Shown here: one piece after another, positions 45,606-56,865 of the stretch
Layout of the letters: each line of letters opens with the position of its first letter
Position numbering within the stretch: the stretch's first letter is position 1
Source of the DNA: Sceloporus undulatus
Lineage: Eukaryota > Chordata > Lepidosauria > Squamata > Phrynosomatidae
NCBI RefSeq assembly: GCF_019175285.1
Contig: NC_056527.1
Span: 23,938,735-24,002,734, forward strand
DNA: 64,000 nucleotides
Direction: 5' to 3'
Notes under the pieces: model-generated
Told to the model about the DNA's origin: nothing
Seen by the model: only the letters and a program-made list of their open reading frames with translations
Databases searched by the model: none
Made by a program: the position numbers and the translations under genes

Positions 45606-48494
45606 GGGTTTCAAATGCAGGCCACAATGCTCTGCACTTATATATAGGTGTGAATCCCATGGAATGCAGTCCTATTGGATTCAGCATCTTCTATTTCATG
45701 AATAGTGCTGTACCTATTGGATTCAGCATCTTCTGCATTCACACTTCTTTTTTAATGATAAAAGCTACCACAGCTTCCAAGAGAAACATATGGATGTTGA
45801 AATACAAACAAAAATAAAATGCGTGTTTTGCATTCTAGATTCATTATCCGGAAAAGCCCTCAGGAACACGCAGTTGGTGAGGTCAAATTCCCAAAACAAG
45901 TTAGGGCAGGTTACTGGAACTTCCATCATTACCTCTCATTGATGGAGAGGGAGGGGAAATCAAAAGTTGTTTGTTTCGTCCTTCAAGTAAGTCAGCAAGA
46001 TGGTTCTGTGGATGATACCAAAAATTTTACTACTTTGACCAATTTTGAACGTAAGTTATACCAGCCTCCACAGCTGAGTTTTGTGAGAATCTCAGCATTA
46101 TGTTCTATGTGGTGTTTGTGCCTTGATTAGGATCATTAGGCTAATCAATTTATATGGAAAGCCTCTACAATAATCTGTGAGTCAAAACTAATTACTTATT
46201 TATGCTAACAGCCTTCCCTATGCATAGCATTCTGCAGAGATTTTGACTTTTAAGAAAATGTGGAACAGTCCCACTGTATAAGTTTTGGAGATGTGTCTGA
46301 ATCTACATTTTAAAATTGGCTAAAGAGGGAAGTTCAACTTTCCTTCCCCTCATTGGCCTGATCTTGAATATGTATGAATTAAAAAGAAAAGATAAATACT
46401 GTCCCAGTTAGATACTATGCCTTTATCATGTCATCTATGTTTACCCCCACATTTGAGCATAATGTATTATAGAGAGCATAACTGTGCCCATGAACACACT
46501 TCAGAATCTATTAGGTTAGGCAAAGTCCTCTAGAGTATTTGGTTAAGCTGTCCAATGTAACAGTTTCTGTACTGGATTCCTCAAACTAGGGAGGGAAAGA
46601 AATCCAGAGCTCAAACAGATGGGGATTACTGCTGCATTCTTCAGCAGTACTTCCAAATGAAGAAATAGCTGGCAGTGTGGCACAAAATATTTTGGCTGCA
46701 AGGTGGTAAATTGAAATAGCATCCCCTATTTTTTAGAGTGGTTTTCCACTCTTTAATGTTGTCTGAACAATTGCCTAACTCTGCTTATTGATACAGCTGA
46801 CTCTAAGAAGTCAGGTGTTTGTGCAAGGAAGCCAGCGTGTGGAAAAATTTGAAAGTTACCACATGAGGAAAGAGTGATTTTTTAAAAATGCAACTTTTCA
46901 AATATGGCAGCTTTCACACAAACATCTATGACTCATTTCAAAGCATGTTCTTCTAAAGGTAGTAATGCTTACCACAACACTCTAGGCTGTATTCTGAAAA
47001 TGACAATTTCTGAGTGGTTGGTTACAAGCAGCTGAACTCTTCAAAATTCAAGTTAAGTCTTAAAGCACCAATAAGTTTAAAAGCCTGTGTCTGTAACTGC
47101 TGCAGCCACTTTTTATATTTTTGTGCTTAGGTAATGCAGCCAAATTGGGTTAAACAAAGACCATCATGCAAGTAAATACATCTTGCGTAATTTTAAACCA
47201 ATTAAACCTGCCCCACCTCTACAAACGCTTGTGAGAAAAGGCACAATTTATTATTAAATGACGCACATTGCAGCAAGCATCCTCTTAGAAGAGGCATTCC
47301 CTCCTCATGAAAGAAATGAGGGACATTCCTCTTTTAATGCTATGCCTCTAAAATTTAGAGAGGAGGTGGGCAATTTCAAGAGGTTCAGGGGTGGGCAATC
47401 TTCTGTTCCAGGGATTAGGCCACAGACTGCCAAATACATCCGCAACCAAAACTGCAAGTGGCCAGAATACACTTTTTGTTTTGAAACATAAGTATATTCT
47501 GATGTTAAATGGTAGGGGGGGGGCATGAGGGAGATCTATTTAAAATGTGAAATCGCTGCTCCAGGAAGCTTTTGGAAAAGGCAAGATACCTTTACTAAAG
47601 AAAGAAAAGAAAAAAGAAAAAGATAGGCCAGAAAAATAGCCACAGAGAACCCATATAGCTGTAGGGTCAATGGACTTTGCTCACCAAATGCAGAGTCTAA
47701 GGCCTGAAACCTGTTAATAGTCTCAACTAGATTAGTGAACCAGTATGTTTTTGGCAAGTGTCAATTCACCATCCAACAACTGATTCAATAGGACTACCCT
47801 GGTTGGAACTATCTCAGGCCTGTATGATCAACTAAACACTGTGTAAACCATTTGAAGTACTTCAAGATTCAACTTCACGTCTGAAGTATGCTGCTGCAGA
47901 GTAGTATTGTGATACATTTTCATTTCTCCTGAAGAATAATATCCATAATTTATTATATAGAGATGTGCTGTTCTTCATAACAATCTGAACAATTTATGAA
48001 AATATGGGGGAGGAATATGAATACCTCAAAAAAACTGGTTCAGGCCATTTGAGGAGTATTTGTACACATCAATTACAGAGTTCATTTCAAGATGTAATAA
48101 CAATGACCACTAATGACCATGTATGTCTTGAAAAGTGGCAAAAGAGCACCATTTGCCTGAGGTTGGGAGCATCATTTCCTGCACGCTATATAGATTGGTC
48201 ACAATATGTTAGACTAGATGGAGCCCAAAATTATTTGTCCAACATTAGTACAGCATCTTCTGTGTCCAGTCCCAAATGTTGGTTACCAATGAGATATACA
48301 TGATGAATCATCACATTTTAATGAATGCTCTCAAAGTAGCTTCAGTCCCAGTTTCTTTTATACTGAAAAAGTCAGTATGATCTTTGTTTAAACATACTGC
48401 AAAGAAAGCAGTGCAAGAACAAAAAAGGGAAAATAAAAGTATAGTAACAGGCAATGCTGTACATACAGCTTGAACTGGTATTTACCATTTTGCA
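45606..48494. other. Intergenic, sparse
   Basis: Only a possible hAT end at 47386 is noted. ACCTATTGGATTCAGCATCTTCT recurs at 45671-45694 and 45713-45735 as a short direct duplication. No gene is recognised. Confidence 0.5.
47386..47530. mobile_element. Possible hAT-derived fragment ('caggggtgggcaatc' end)
   Basis: The terminal CAGGGGTGGGCAATCTTCTG resembles the end of Charlie-like hAT elements. Only one end is recognised, so the extent is approximate. Confidence 0.3.
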
Positions 48495-48728
48495 GTACAG
48501 TGGGGCCTTGGTATCAACTGAGATTTGGATCTAGGACCACCCACATATACCAAAATTTGTGGATGTTCAGGTCGCATTAAATACAATGGTGTAGTAAAAT
48601 GAAATCCCTTATATAAAATGTCAAAATCAAGGTTTGCTATTCAGAATTTATACATTTTTGGATATTTTCATGCCATGAAGGCTTGAATCCATGGATAAAG
48701 AATCCATGGATACAGAGAGATGACTGTA
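48495..48728 (+). mobile_element. Tigger/pogo-like MITE, copy 4
   Basis: It begins TACAGTGGGGCCTTGGTATC and ends GGATACAGAGAGATGACTGTA, bounded by TA. The interior has CGCATTAAATACAATGGTG and CCCTTATATAAAATG. Confidence 0.7.
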
Positions 48729-49346
48729 TTTAAAAGTGCATTAAAATGTAGGTACTGAATCAATTAGAGCCCAAGAGCACATAGTTCTCACTAAAGCCAT
48801 TATTTAAGAAAAGGCAGGAAAATCTTGGGAGTATCTCAAATTGTGATACCTAAACTTACCTATTTTACTATTTTAACCTATTTTATTATTGTGTACACTT
48901 CAGTGGAAACTGTCCACCTGAGGGTCTCTTTCACAGGCATGCCAAATCCACAACACTCTTTGCTGGTTTTGCTGCAACAGGTCAACATGGCTGCCATTCA
49001 GAAAATTATTTAAGAAAGAGTTCAAAGGATTCATGTTCTAAGTTAATCCCTGACATTGTAAAAGAGAAACTGGGTCTCAGTGAGCTCTGTTGGGGCACCA
49101 AGAACGACTTGTCAGCTCTGAACTATTATTCAGAAAGCAAGTCTTCCAAGCAACCTTACAAACCAGTAGATAATTCTGATCTTGCCTCACCCATCAGCAT
49201 TTCTATCATGCAAACTAGACAGCTGGAGTAATCTGGCTCATCAATGAAGAAAAACCTAATTTGTTGGTCCTGACCATCTGCACCTTTCCCAGGCACTGTC
49301 ATGAACAGGAACCCATGTTCTTAGGGATGACAGCAAGGTTTGCTAA

Positions 49347-49565
49347 GGTCCAAAACACACTGCAGAAATAATCCAGTTTGAGACAGCTTGAACTGCTCCG
49401 GCTCATTGCTGGGGAATCCTGGGAACTGTAGTTCATTGTGGCACTGAAGCTTTCTGACAGAGGTTAAATATCTCACAAAAATACAGTCCCCCGAATACCC
49501 TAACACTGAACCAGGGCAGTTAAAGCAGTCTCAAACTGGATTATTTCTGCAGTGTGTTTTGGACC
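49347..49565. mobile_element. Palindromic PIF/Harbinger-like MITE, TAA target duplication
   Basis: The 219-bp element begins GGTCCAAAACACACTGCAG and ends with its reverse complement, with long near-symmetrical arms. It is flanked by TAA at 49344-49346 and 49566-49568, the 3-bp TWA duplication usual for PIF/Harbinger elements. There is no coding capacity. Confidence 0.75.
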
Positions 49566-49676
49566 TAAGAGAAGGCAACATCCCCAGTTTACAAGCATGT
49601 AGTTTTGAACCTCACCACTTAACAAATGGTATTTTCTCACAAGAAACACAAATGTAAATCCAAGCAAAACTATACA

Positions 49677-49682
49677 TTTATT
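49677..49682 (-). terminator. Candidate OTUD1 polyadenylation signal (AATAAA, minus strand)
   Basis: The plus-strand TTTATT reads AATAAA in the OTUD1 sense. It would give a 3' UTR of roughly 2 kb running through the transposon array at 50688-51512. A second candidate, ATTAAA, lies at 50087-50092. Neither is supported by anything beyond the hexamer and the position downstream of the stop codon. Confidence 0.3.
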
Positions 49683-50687
49683 CCAGAATAGCTAAGAATC
49701 CTCCTATTATACAAATACAGTATAAATTCAAAAGTCACAAAATAAAAAAGTACAAACTCCATTACTTAATAAATATATCTAGCCATTTCAATTTAACTAG
49801 AAATTAAAGAAGGTGGCTTTTACCTTGAAAACCTTGAATGTTTGACCCAGCAAACCATATAAACTTAGTATAAATTTTTTACATAATACCAGAGCAAGCC
49901 CAATATTAGCCATTAGAAAACATCTAAATAATAAAATGTGATAAAATGAACCTGCTAGTGTGCTGTTGGAAGGCAGGTAGGAAGCATGTATATCCATTAA
50001 AAACAACAACAACCAAGACCACAAATCAAGGCCATTCTTAAAGAATAATTTCAGCAGGTCCTTCATATTCTAAACCAGCTTTGTGATTTAATGTTTTGAT
50101 AAATGAATAACCAAGGAAAGAAGATGGCACCAACCAGGTGATAAAATTAAAAGCCAGCTTACTCTAGAAAACACCTGAACACAGAAAAGTCACAATTATT
50201 TTCTGTACCATTCTTGAAAATGCCATGTTTCAACTATCTGAAAAAAACATCCTGCTCTGCAGTGATCAATTCATCTTTAAAAACTGCCAATTTAAACTTT
50301 ACTGCCTATTTTAAAATTATAGTTTTTGTTTTAAAAAAATGATCTGGAAATTATTTGCTTTCACTTAATAAGAAAAAAAATCAGTGAGCTAACACACTTT
50401 TTCCTTTCATTTGATAGAACAATCGTATGTACATTTCAAATACAGTATAAAATAATTGTTAGGCCACAAGCCATATTAGTATGAACAAAACCCAAACAAA
50501 AAAACTCTTACTAACTTATTTTGGCAGTAAGAGACCACAGATCAGGTTTTGTTTCAATTGTGCCAAAAAAGGGGGGAAAGGGAGGGAGTTTATAGAAAAG
50601 AAAGTTCTGGAGATAGAAGAAGCCAACATATACAAAAGAATAAAATGGTAACTAGTCCAGTCTGATGGTATGTACACAAGGAGTCTC

Positions 50688-51512
50688 AGGCTGCATCTGA
50701 ATTGAAGAAATAATTCCAGTTGACACCACCTGAACCGCCTTGACCCAATGCCATGGAATTCTGGGAATTGTAATTTTGTGAGGCATTTTCGCCTTTTCTG
50801 TCAAGAGAATTCTGGTGCCACAACATGCTACAAATCCCAGAATCCCCTAGCACTGAGCCACAAGTTAAAACTATCACACTGCATTAATTCTGCAGTGTGA
50901 CAACAGCCTGGGCTGCATCTACACTGCTGAATTAATGTAGTTTGACACCACCTAAACTGTCAGAGATCTCTGGTGGCACAAGAAGCTACAAATCCCAGAT
51001 TCCCCAGCACTGAACCATGACAGCTGTGCAAAACTGCATTAATTCTGCAGTGTGGCAACAGCTGTCACCTCTTTATCAGAGAGCTCTGCGGTCACAACAA
51101 GCAACAAATCTAGCACTGAGTTCAAGCTGGGTTATTTCTTCAGTGTTGCAACAACACCTTTCTGTCAGAGAGCTCTGGTGGCCACCATAATTCCCAGACT
51201 CCTTTAGCATTGAGCTACAGCAGTTCAAGCTGAGTCAAACTGGGAAACAGCTGTCACCTCTCTATCAGAGAGCTCTGGTGGTGTTACCACAAGCTACAAT
51301 TCTCAGAGTCCCCTAGTACTGAGCCACGACAGTTCAAGCGGCGTCAAACTAGGTTATTCCTGCAGTGCTAAAGTGATGTCAAGCTGCATTAACCCCACTG
51401 TGTGGCAACAGCCATCATCTCTCTGCCAGAGAGCAATGGTGCCACACAAGAATTCCACAGCACTGAGTTCAAGCGGTGTCAAAAACTGGGTTATTCCTTC
51501 AGCGCGGACGCA
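50688..51512. repeat. Tandem array of partly palindromic TIR-element pieces in predicted OTUD1 3' UTR
   Basis: A nearly whole palindromic element (50688-50911) is followed by an internally deleted copy (50912-51063) and then by several half copies. The recurring motif CAGAGAGCTCTG(GTGG) appears near 51077, 51165 and 51263, with a diverged form at 51425. Each unit runs from it through CCCAGA..CCTAGCACTGAG to TTCAAGC and GGGTTATT. The family is the 'acactgcagaaataa' palindromic element seen elsewhere in the window (for example 49347-49565). The array begins about 120 nt after the OTUD1 stop codon in the mRNA sense. Confidence 0.7.
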
Positions 51513-51529
51513 GCATCTAATCTTTGTTA

Positions 51530-53465
51530 CCCCCCTGGCCTCTTCAAGTCCTTGCTGGGCCTTGGGATGTCGGCCCACGGAGGCAGGAGGGCTAAGGCAC
51601 CAGGAGAGCATCCAGTCCACATCGGCTTCCCTCTCAGGAGCAGGCGTTCTGCTCGATGTACATCTTGGAGAGGGAGACGGCCATGGACTTGGCCAGCTCC
51701 TCGTCCCTCCGGCGCTGGGCCTGGGTCTGCCGGCACCACTCCTCGTACTCTGGGTTGGGGCACTGTCGGTCGAGGACGGCGTCGTAGTGCCCGTTGCTCA
51801 ACCAGCTCAGCCAGATGCTACGCCGGCGGGGGTCCTCGGGCCCCAGGTAGTGGGCCATGGTGGAGACGGTGGGGCTCTCAGGCCGGCCGCCCGTGGTGAG
51901 GTGGATGTTGACGTCCAGCATGCGGCCCATGGCCAGCAGCTCCGGGTAGCCGGCCCAGGAGCCCTCTTGGGCGGCGTTGATGAGGAACTCGCCCACATCG
52001 CCCTCGATGAGGGGGCTGAAGTGGTCCAGGTGGTCGGCGATGTAGTGCACCGTCTGCTCCCGGAGCTCTCCGTGGAGGCGCTGGTCGCCGTTGACGGCCT
52101 CGCAGACGGCCCGGTAGAGGCAGTTGCCGTCGGGGATGATGTGGAAGCGGAAGCGGCCCTGGAGCCGCAGGTACTTGTCCTGCTTCTCCACCTCGGCCAG
52201 GTACAGCGCCAGCTTCGAGGGGCGGCCTCCGGGCGAACAAGGGCGGCCGTCTTCCTCCGCCTCCACTGGGACAGCGCTGGTCGTGGCTGCAGCTGCGGCC
52301 TGCAAGGCCTGGCAATGCTCACTGAAGCGCAGGCCGCGGTTGCTGGGCTCCAGGGAAGGGGCCTCAACACCACCGCTGCCGCTGCCTCCGACGCCACCCT
52401 CCAGCTGCAGCCAAGGGTGCCCTGGACTCAAGTCCTCGGAGGCCGCCGCAGGCACCCCATTCTCTGCCCGAGGCACCAGCCTTATGGGCACCACTCTTTC
52501 CAAAGGCCTGCGTCGCACCCCGGAGCCGTAGCAGGACGAAGAAGGCGGCGTCGGGGGCTTCCTCTGCAGCTCCAAGCAGGAGAAAGCAGGCATGGCGGCT
52601 GATGGGGACGAAGGGCAGCAACCGCCTCCTCCTCCTCCGGTGTCGGTTTCGACTCCCGCCGGGCTTTGTTCCGGGGAGACCTTGAAGACGACGCCGGGCC
52701 CAGCGGCTGCGTTGTTGGCGGCTGCGGAGGCTGAGGCTGGCGGCGAAGAGGAGGAGGCCGGGTAGTGGGTGAGGATGGTGCTGTAGAGCTGCATCCTCGG
52801 CCCTTTATAGGCTAAGGCCTGAGGAGGAAGGCCGGGCCACGGAGCAGCGACGACGAGGGCCACCGCCACCGCCCCCGCCCCTCCTCACGGGCTGCCAGCA
52901 GCAGCAGCAGCAGCAAGGATGAGGCGCCCGAGCAAAAATAAACACGGGCATCACCCTCCCCGCCTCCCTGCGCCGACCTCCAACCGCCGCCCCTGACTAG
53001 GCCGCACTCCAGGCCTACTCCCCCCGCCGCCGCCGGAGTGAGGAGACTCCGTCCCCGCCCCGCTCCTTCCCTCAGGCCGCCCCCTCAGCGTCGAATTCCT
53101 GCTGCGCCACAGCTCTGGGCGGCGTCCTCCCTCGCTCCCCGCCTTCCCTCGCTCGCTCTCGCTCTCTGTGCGTTTCTAGGCCCAGGCCCTCCTGGAAAGT
53201 ACTCGAGGAGGCCTAGTAGAGAGGGAGGGAAGCCCAGGGCGGAGGCAGGGCCTTGTTTACTTCACGCCCTTCAACACGTTGGGAAGCAGAGTGAGACTCA
53301 CGTCGGCCAGGCGGGGCCTAGGGCCCTGTCAGAAGCCACGCTCTCGCCTAAATCACATGCTCCCCTTCCTCCTCCACCACCCCGCCGCCGCCGCTGAGGG
53401 ATCGTACGGGAGGCGCCCCAATGGCTTCCCGCTCGCCAAGTGTGTTTGTTTTCCTCTCAGTCGCC
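51530..53465. promoter_or_regulatory. OTUD1: CpG island spanning OTUD1 coding region and promoter
   Basis: This block is strongly GC- and CpG-rich and contrasts with the AT-rich sequence on both sides. It covers the whole OTUD1 exon and about 670 bp upstream of the start codon, so the promoter is probably of the CpG-island type. On the minus strand an AT-rich TGTTTATTTTTG motif (52933-52944) sits about 140 bp upstream of the ATG and could position initiation. The upstream end is rich in CCG/CCT runs. No transcript start can be fixed from sequence alone. Confidence 0.75.
51634..52794 (-). CDS. OTUD1: OTU domain-containing protein 1 (deubiquitinase), single exon, 386 aa
   Basis: This intronless gene encodes a cysteine-protease deubiquitinase of the OTU family. 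Known OTUD1 proteins preferentially cleave Lys63-linked ubiquitin and act in innate-immune, p53 and SMAD7/YAP signalling; that role is family knowledge, not seen here. The N-terminal ~190 residues are low-complexity Ala/Ser/Gly/Pro-rich. A conserved block begins at KLALYLAEVEKQDKYLR (194-210). The OTU core follows, with PDGNCLYRAV carrying Asp222 and Cys225, and WLSNGHYDAV carrying the catalytic His336. A C-terminal ubiquitin-interacting-motif-like helix (RDEELAKSMAVSLSKM, 363-378) precedes the ending IEQNACS and a TGA stop. The start is the first ATG, with A at -3, and matches the MQLYS start of mammalian OTUD1. The frame stays open another 25 codons upstream, but that stretch starts on GTG, not ATG. 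The protein is shorter than human OTUD1 (481 aa as I recall it), mostly in the N-terminal linker. No frameshift or missing catalytic residue is seen. Confidence 0.97.
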   Translation of the reverse strand: MQLYSTILTHYPASSSSPPASASAAANNAAAGPGVVFKVSPEQSPAGVETDTGGGGGGCCPSSPSAAMPAFSCLELQRKPPTPPSSSCYGSGVRRRPLERVVPIRLVPRAENGVPAAASEDLSPGHPWLQLEGGVGGSGSGGVEAPSLEPSNRGLRFSEHCQALQAAAAATTSAVPVEAEEDGRPCSPGGRPSKLALYLAEVEKQDKYLRLQGRFRFHIIPDGNCLYRAVCEAVNGDQRLHGELREQTVHYIADHLDHFSPLIEGDVGEFLINAAQEGSWAGYPELLAMGRMLDVNIHLTTGGRPESPTVSTMAHYLGPEDPRRRSIWLSWLSNGHYDAVLDRQCPNPEYEEWCRQTQAQRRRDEELAKSMAVSLSKMYIEQNACS

Positions 53466-53585
53466 GACATTAGGAGGAGGAGCAGAGAGAGACATGGCGA
53501 GGGAGGCGTTGTAGTGGGGCCCTTTAAGGAATGATGAAGGGGACATTCAGAGCATAGCAAAAATCATCATCATCATCATCATTTT

Positions 53586-53822
53586 TACTGGGGGTCCTCC
53601 TTATATTCTGGGGTTTAGCTCCAGAACCCTCCGTCCGTGGATACCAAAAATCAGTTCATTCTCAAGCCTCCTTAAATATAATGGCGGAGCAAAACGGTAT
53701 CTCTTCTATAAAAGGGCTAAAATCAAGGTTTGCCTTTGGGGTTTAAAAGTATTTTGAAGCAGTGGATACTTCAAGCCAAGGATACAAAAAAATAATCTTA
53801 GCATAAGGAGGGATGACAGTAT
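53586..53822 (+). mobile_element. Tigger/pogo-like MITE, copy 5, near OTUD1 promoter
   Basis: It begins TACTGGGGGTCCTCCTTATA and ends AAGGAGGGATGACAGTA. The interior has CCTCCTTAAATATAATGGCG and CTTCTATAAAAGGGC. It starts about 120 bp outside the OTUD1 CpG island. Confidence 0.65.
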
Positions 53823-53931
53823 TATTTAATTGAAAAGTTAATACATCTTAATATTCAAGCAACAAAATGTAGTGGACGGCAAATTGAAATAACACTGGGT
53901 AACAATCACGTAATGTTTGGGAACACTTCAT

Positions 53932-53975
53932 CATCATCATCATCATCTTCCATAATAATATATAATGTTCTCATA

Positions 53976-54011
<36 letters not shown>

Positions 54012-54152
54012 GTAGACAGAATATTCTATCTACAGTATCTGTAATTATTATGGAAGATGATATATTAAATATTCATAGAGAGAGAGAATATTTAATATAT
54101 AATATTTTATATATATATATATATATATATGTTGTGTGTGTGTGTGTGTGTG
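53932..54152. repeat. AT-rich cruciform-prone block with (TA)n and (GT)n
   Basis: Two (TA)n tracts (53972-54006 and 54110-54130) and a (GT)n tract (54131-54152) sit among inverted repeats: ATCATCTTCCATAATAA (about 53940-53958) with TTATTATGGAAGATGAT (about 54046-54063), and ATATTAAATATTC with GAATATTTAATAT near 54061-54100. Confidence 0.8.
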
Positions 54153-54532
54153 TACACTCATCCCTCCCTCCACATTTTCAGCTTTGACTCTTGCGGATTT
54201 GATTATTCATGTGTTTTATGTATCTGTTCACTCTAGGAATATCTAGGTCCTCCAGCACAACTCTGTGGTCAACTTTAACCAAAAATTGCACCAAAGGACC
54301 TAGAGATTCCTAGAGAGAGCACTCCAGTCAGCATTTGTGGCTCTTCCAGTGCAATTCTATGGTCAGTGTCTGGCAGATTTGACCACAGAGTTTCACTGGA
54401 GGACCTAGAGATTCCTCGAGAGGTGTTCTCTCAGATAAAAACATAGTGTTTTTGTTATTTGGGGTTTTTCCACATTCACATAGGAATAGGTCCTGTGCAC
54501 CTATTCCCTGCAAATGTGGAGGGATGAGTGTA
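54153..54532. mobile_element. Third pogo-like MITE family, ~380 bp, with internal palindromes
   Basis: The ends TACACTCATCCCTCCCTCCA and TGGAGGGATGAGTGTA are near-perfect inverted repeats bounded by TA. The interior has AGGTCCTCCAGCACAACTCT and its mirror AGTTTCACTGGAGGACCTAG. Confidence 0.7.
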
Positions 54533-54547
54533 TATATATTATCATTA

Positions 54548-54777
54548 TTGTGTGCCTTCAAGTCGTTTCCAACTTATGGCTACCCTCAGGTGAAACCCTA
54601 TCATGGTGTTTTCTAGGCAAGTTGCTTCAGAGGGGGTTTGCCTTTGCCATCCTCTGAGGCTGAGAGAGTGTGACTTGCCCAAGATCACCCCGTAGGTTTC
54701 ATGGCCGAACAGGGAACTGAACCCTGGTCTCCAGAATCGTAGTCCAACACTTAGACCGCTACACCACACTGAGTCTC
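54548..54777 (-). mobile_element. tRNA-derived SINE, full length
   Basis: The plus strand runs from TGTGTGCCTTCAAGTCG (tail) through TTTGCCTTTGCCATCCTCTG to ACACCACACTGAGTC (head), with a B-box-like GGGTTCAGTTC on the minus strand. The next SINE follows directly in the same orientation. Confidence 0.8.
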
Positions 54778-54779
54778 CT

Positions 54780-54962
54780 GTTGTTGTTGTGTGCCTTCAA
54801 GTTGTTTCTGACTTATGGTGGCCCTAAGGTGAACCTATCCTGGGGTTTTCTTGGCAAGATTGGTTCGGAAGAGATTTCCCATTGCCTTCCCCTGGTCTCC
54901 AGAACTGCAATCTCTAGAGCTGTAGTCCAAAATTCAAAACCATTATGCCATGCTGGCTCTCA
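54780..54962 (-). mobile_element. tRNA-derived SINE with internal deletion, in tandem with the previous one
   Basis: The plus strand has TTGTTGTGTGCCTTCAAGTT, GGGGTTTTCTTGGCAAGATTG and CCTGGTCTCCAGAACTGC, ending GCCATGCTGGCTCTC. About 45 bp of the body found in the neighbour is lacking. Confidence 0.75.
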
Positions 54963-55724
54963 TTAATATCATTATCATTACAGTATTATTATTATTATTA
55001 TTATGTGAGGGGGGGGCAACTGATGCACCCTAATAATGAGCACTTCTTTTCCACTTCTCCAGGATTGCTTCATCATGGAATTGTATAGCAAAAATAAAGG
55101 TTGGATGAGAAGAAATAAGGTGGATCCCCCCCCCCCAGAAGGCTGAAAGTGTGCCATTGCCCAATAACCACAGGTAAAAGGAGTCAATGAGGGACACTTT
55201 TTAAAAATATAGCTGAGCATGGGTCTTGCAAAGTAAAAGGCAATGAAAAAAAATGTTCCGAGCATGTGTAGAGTGTTCTAGAATCATAACCATAGGGGTG
55301 GAGGAAGAAAGGAGACACACACACATGCATTCTGGATCTCTTCAGCTTCATTTATCTTAATAATTAAAAACATACTGTTTAAAACAAAATGCAGGGCAGG
55401 AAAGGGAACTGAAATGCAAACACTTCAGTCAAGTTGGTTGGCTGAAGGGCAATGTGTAAAAATAGTAATAAAACGGACAGTCAGATATAAAACTTCTCCC
55501 CACATACCATTTTGTCTGAAGATTGTGGCAGTCTGCACTATTTATAAATGCAAAATATTCAGCCTTACAAGTGACAACTGGCTGGCCAACATATAAAGTG
55601 AACAAAATGCTGCACTACATAGGCTTTGGTTTGATCTAGCATAGCTTAAAAAAACAACAACACTGAATCAATAACAAGCACTTTTTATACTTTTTAAAAG
55701 CTTTTCAAAATATGCTTTCCAAAG

Positions 55725-56165
55725 TCATCAGAGAAGGATCTGTATACACCTCCAAAGAGAGGGAATTCCAAGATATAGGGCTACCACAGAAAAAGTCCTA
55801 TTCCCAGTTCCCTACAGTCATGGTTCAGTGGAAATTGATCTCAGTCCCAAAAGGTACATATGACATCATTTTTTTAGAGTGAGTCCAGATATTAACCAGT
55901 TTAACCGGCAGCCAGCTTAACTGCTAAATGAACTAGTGTGTAACATGGTCTATCATCTCACTCCCACAAGCAACCTGGAATCTTCTAAGAATGCAAATTA
56001 TCTTTGAAAGAAAACCTATATGGAGTTCATGACATAGTCTAGCTATAATCAGGATGTGTATGACAAGCCATGATTTTTTAAAAGGTAGATTTTGCAGCAT
56101 GTACAACAGTCTAGACTGGTATAAGGCACACCTAGCCACCCAACTCTTGTACTTCCTCCAAAGCA
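55725..56165 (-). mobile_element. Possible old L2-like LINE fragment
   Basis: Weak resemblance to the antisense L2 C-terminal region: GAGGGAATTCCAAGATATAG, CGGCAGCCAGCTTAA and GCATGTACAACAGTC. Too diverged for firm assignment. Confidence 0.3.
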
Positions 56166-56672
56166 TTGTGTCCAGAAGAATCCTGAAACTGCATATCTGT
56201 TTTGTTAGGAAGTCAAAGAAAAGAACTTGACATGAAAATAACCTGACTATGGGAGAAAGTGAAATTAATGTATTTGTCCATCCTGGCCTAAAGACAGTTT
56301 TCAGTTTCCACTTACAACCATGTCAGACTATTCACAAAGCCAGTCTTATAACAGATTATTTGGACCAGGCCTCTCTGTTCTAGAAACAGGAAATTCTGTT
56401 TTTCATTCTAAACCTGACTTGGACTATGGCTGAGTGCCATTTCAGAAAAGCTATTGCCTATAATTTGCTATTAAAGTATCAGTAGGGAAATGTGCTATGA
56501 CTATCTGTGCTCTGTGAGGAAATGAAGAGGTCAGCATCCTTATGTTTACTTTCCCCATCACATATACTTCCCCAGTGCTACCAATGAAAGAAATATATAT
56601 AAAAGGGCACATTGGTCTGGATCCAGTTAGTAGTCCCAACTACAATAGATTGACAGAACATTGGACCTCATA

Positions 56673-56865
56673 TACAGTCTCCCCTCCATTTTCGTGGACT
56701 TTGAATTTGCATCCATCGCCTATTCACTGGCAGCAATGGAGGGAGACAAAATGAGGCACACACTCATGGCCCGTGCCTGCGGATGCTCACAGACACGCAC
56801 CGGTGATTTTCCGTTTTTGCAGGGGCAGGTCCAGAATTGATCTCCTGTGAAAACGGAGGGGCTAT
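56673..56865. mobile_element. Second pogo-like MITE family, diverged copy
   Basis: The left end TACAGTCTCCCCTCCATTTT and the right end AAAACGGAGGGGCTATTT mirror each other. The interior has GGGGCAGGTCCAGAATTGATC, as in the copy at 34381. Confidence 0.6.

Noticed and set aside
51373-52602. 409-codon open frame on the plus strand
   Set aside because: It is antisense to OTUD1. GC-rich coding sequence often leaves an open antisense frame, and the product has no recognisable domain.
51634-52869. 411-residue version of OTUD1
   Set aside because: The extra 25 codons begin on GTG. The first ATG at 52794 matches the known OTUD1 start.
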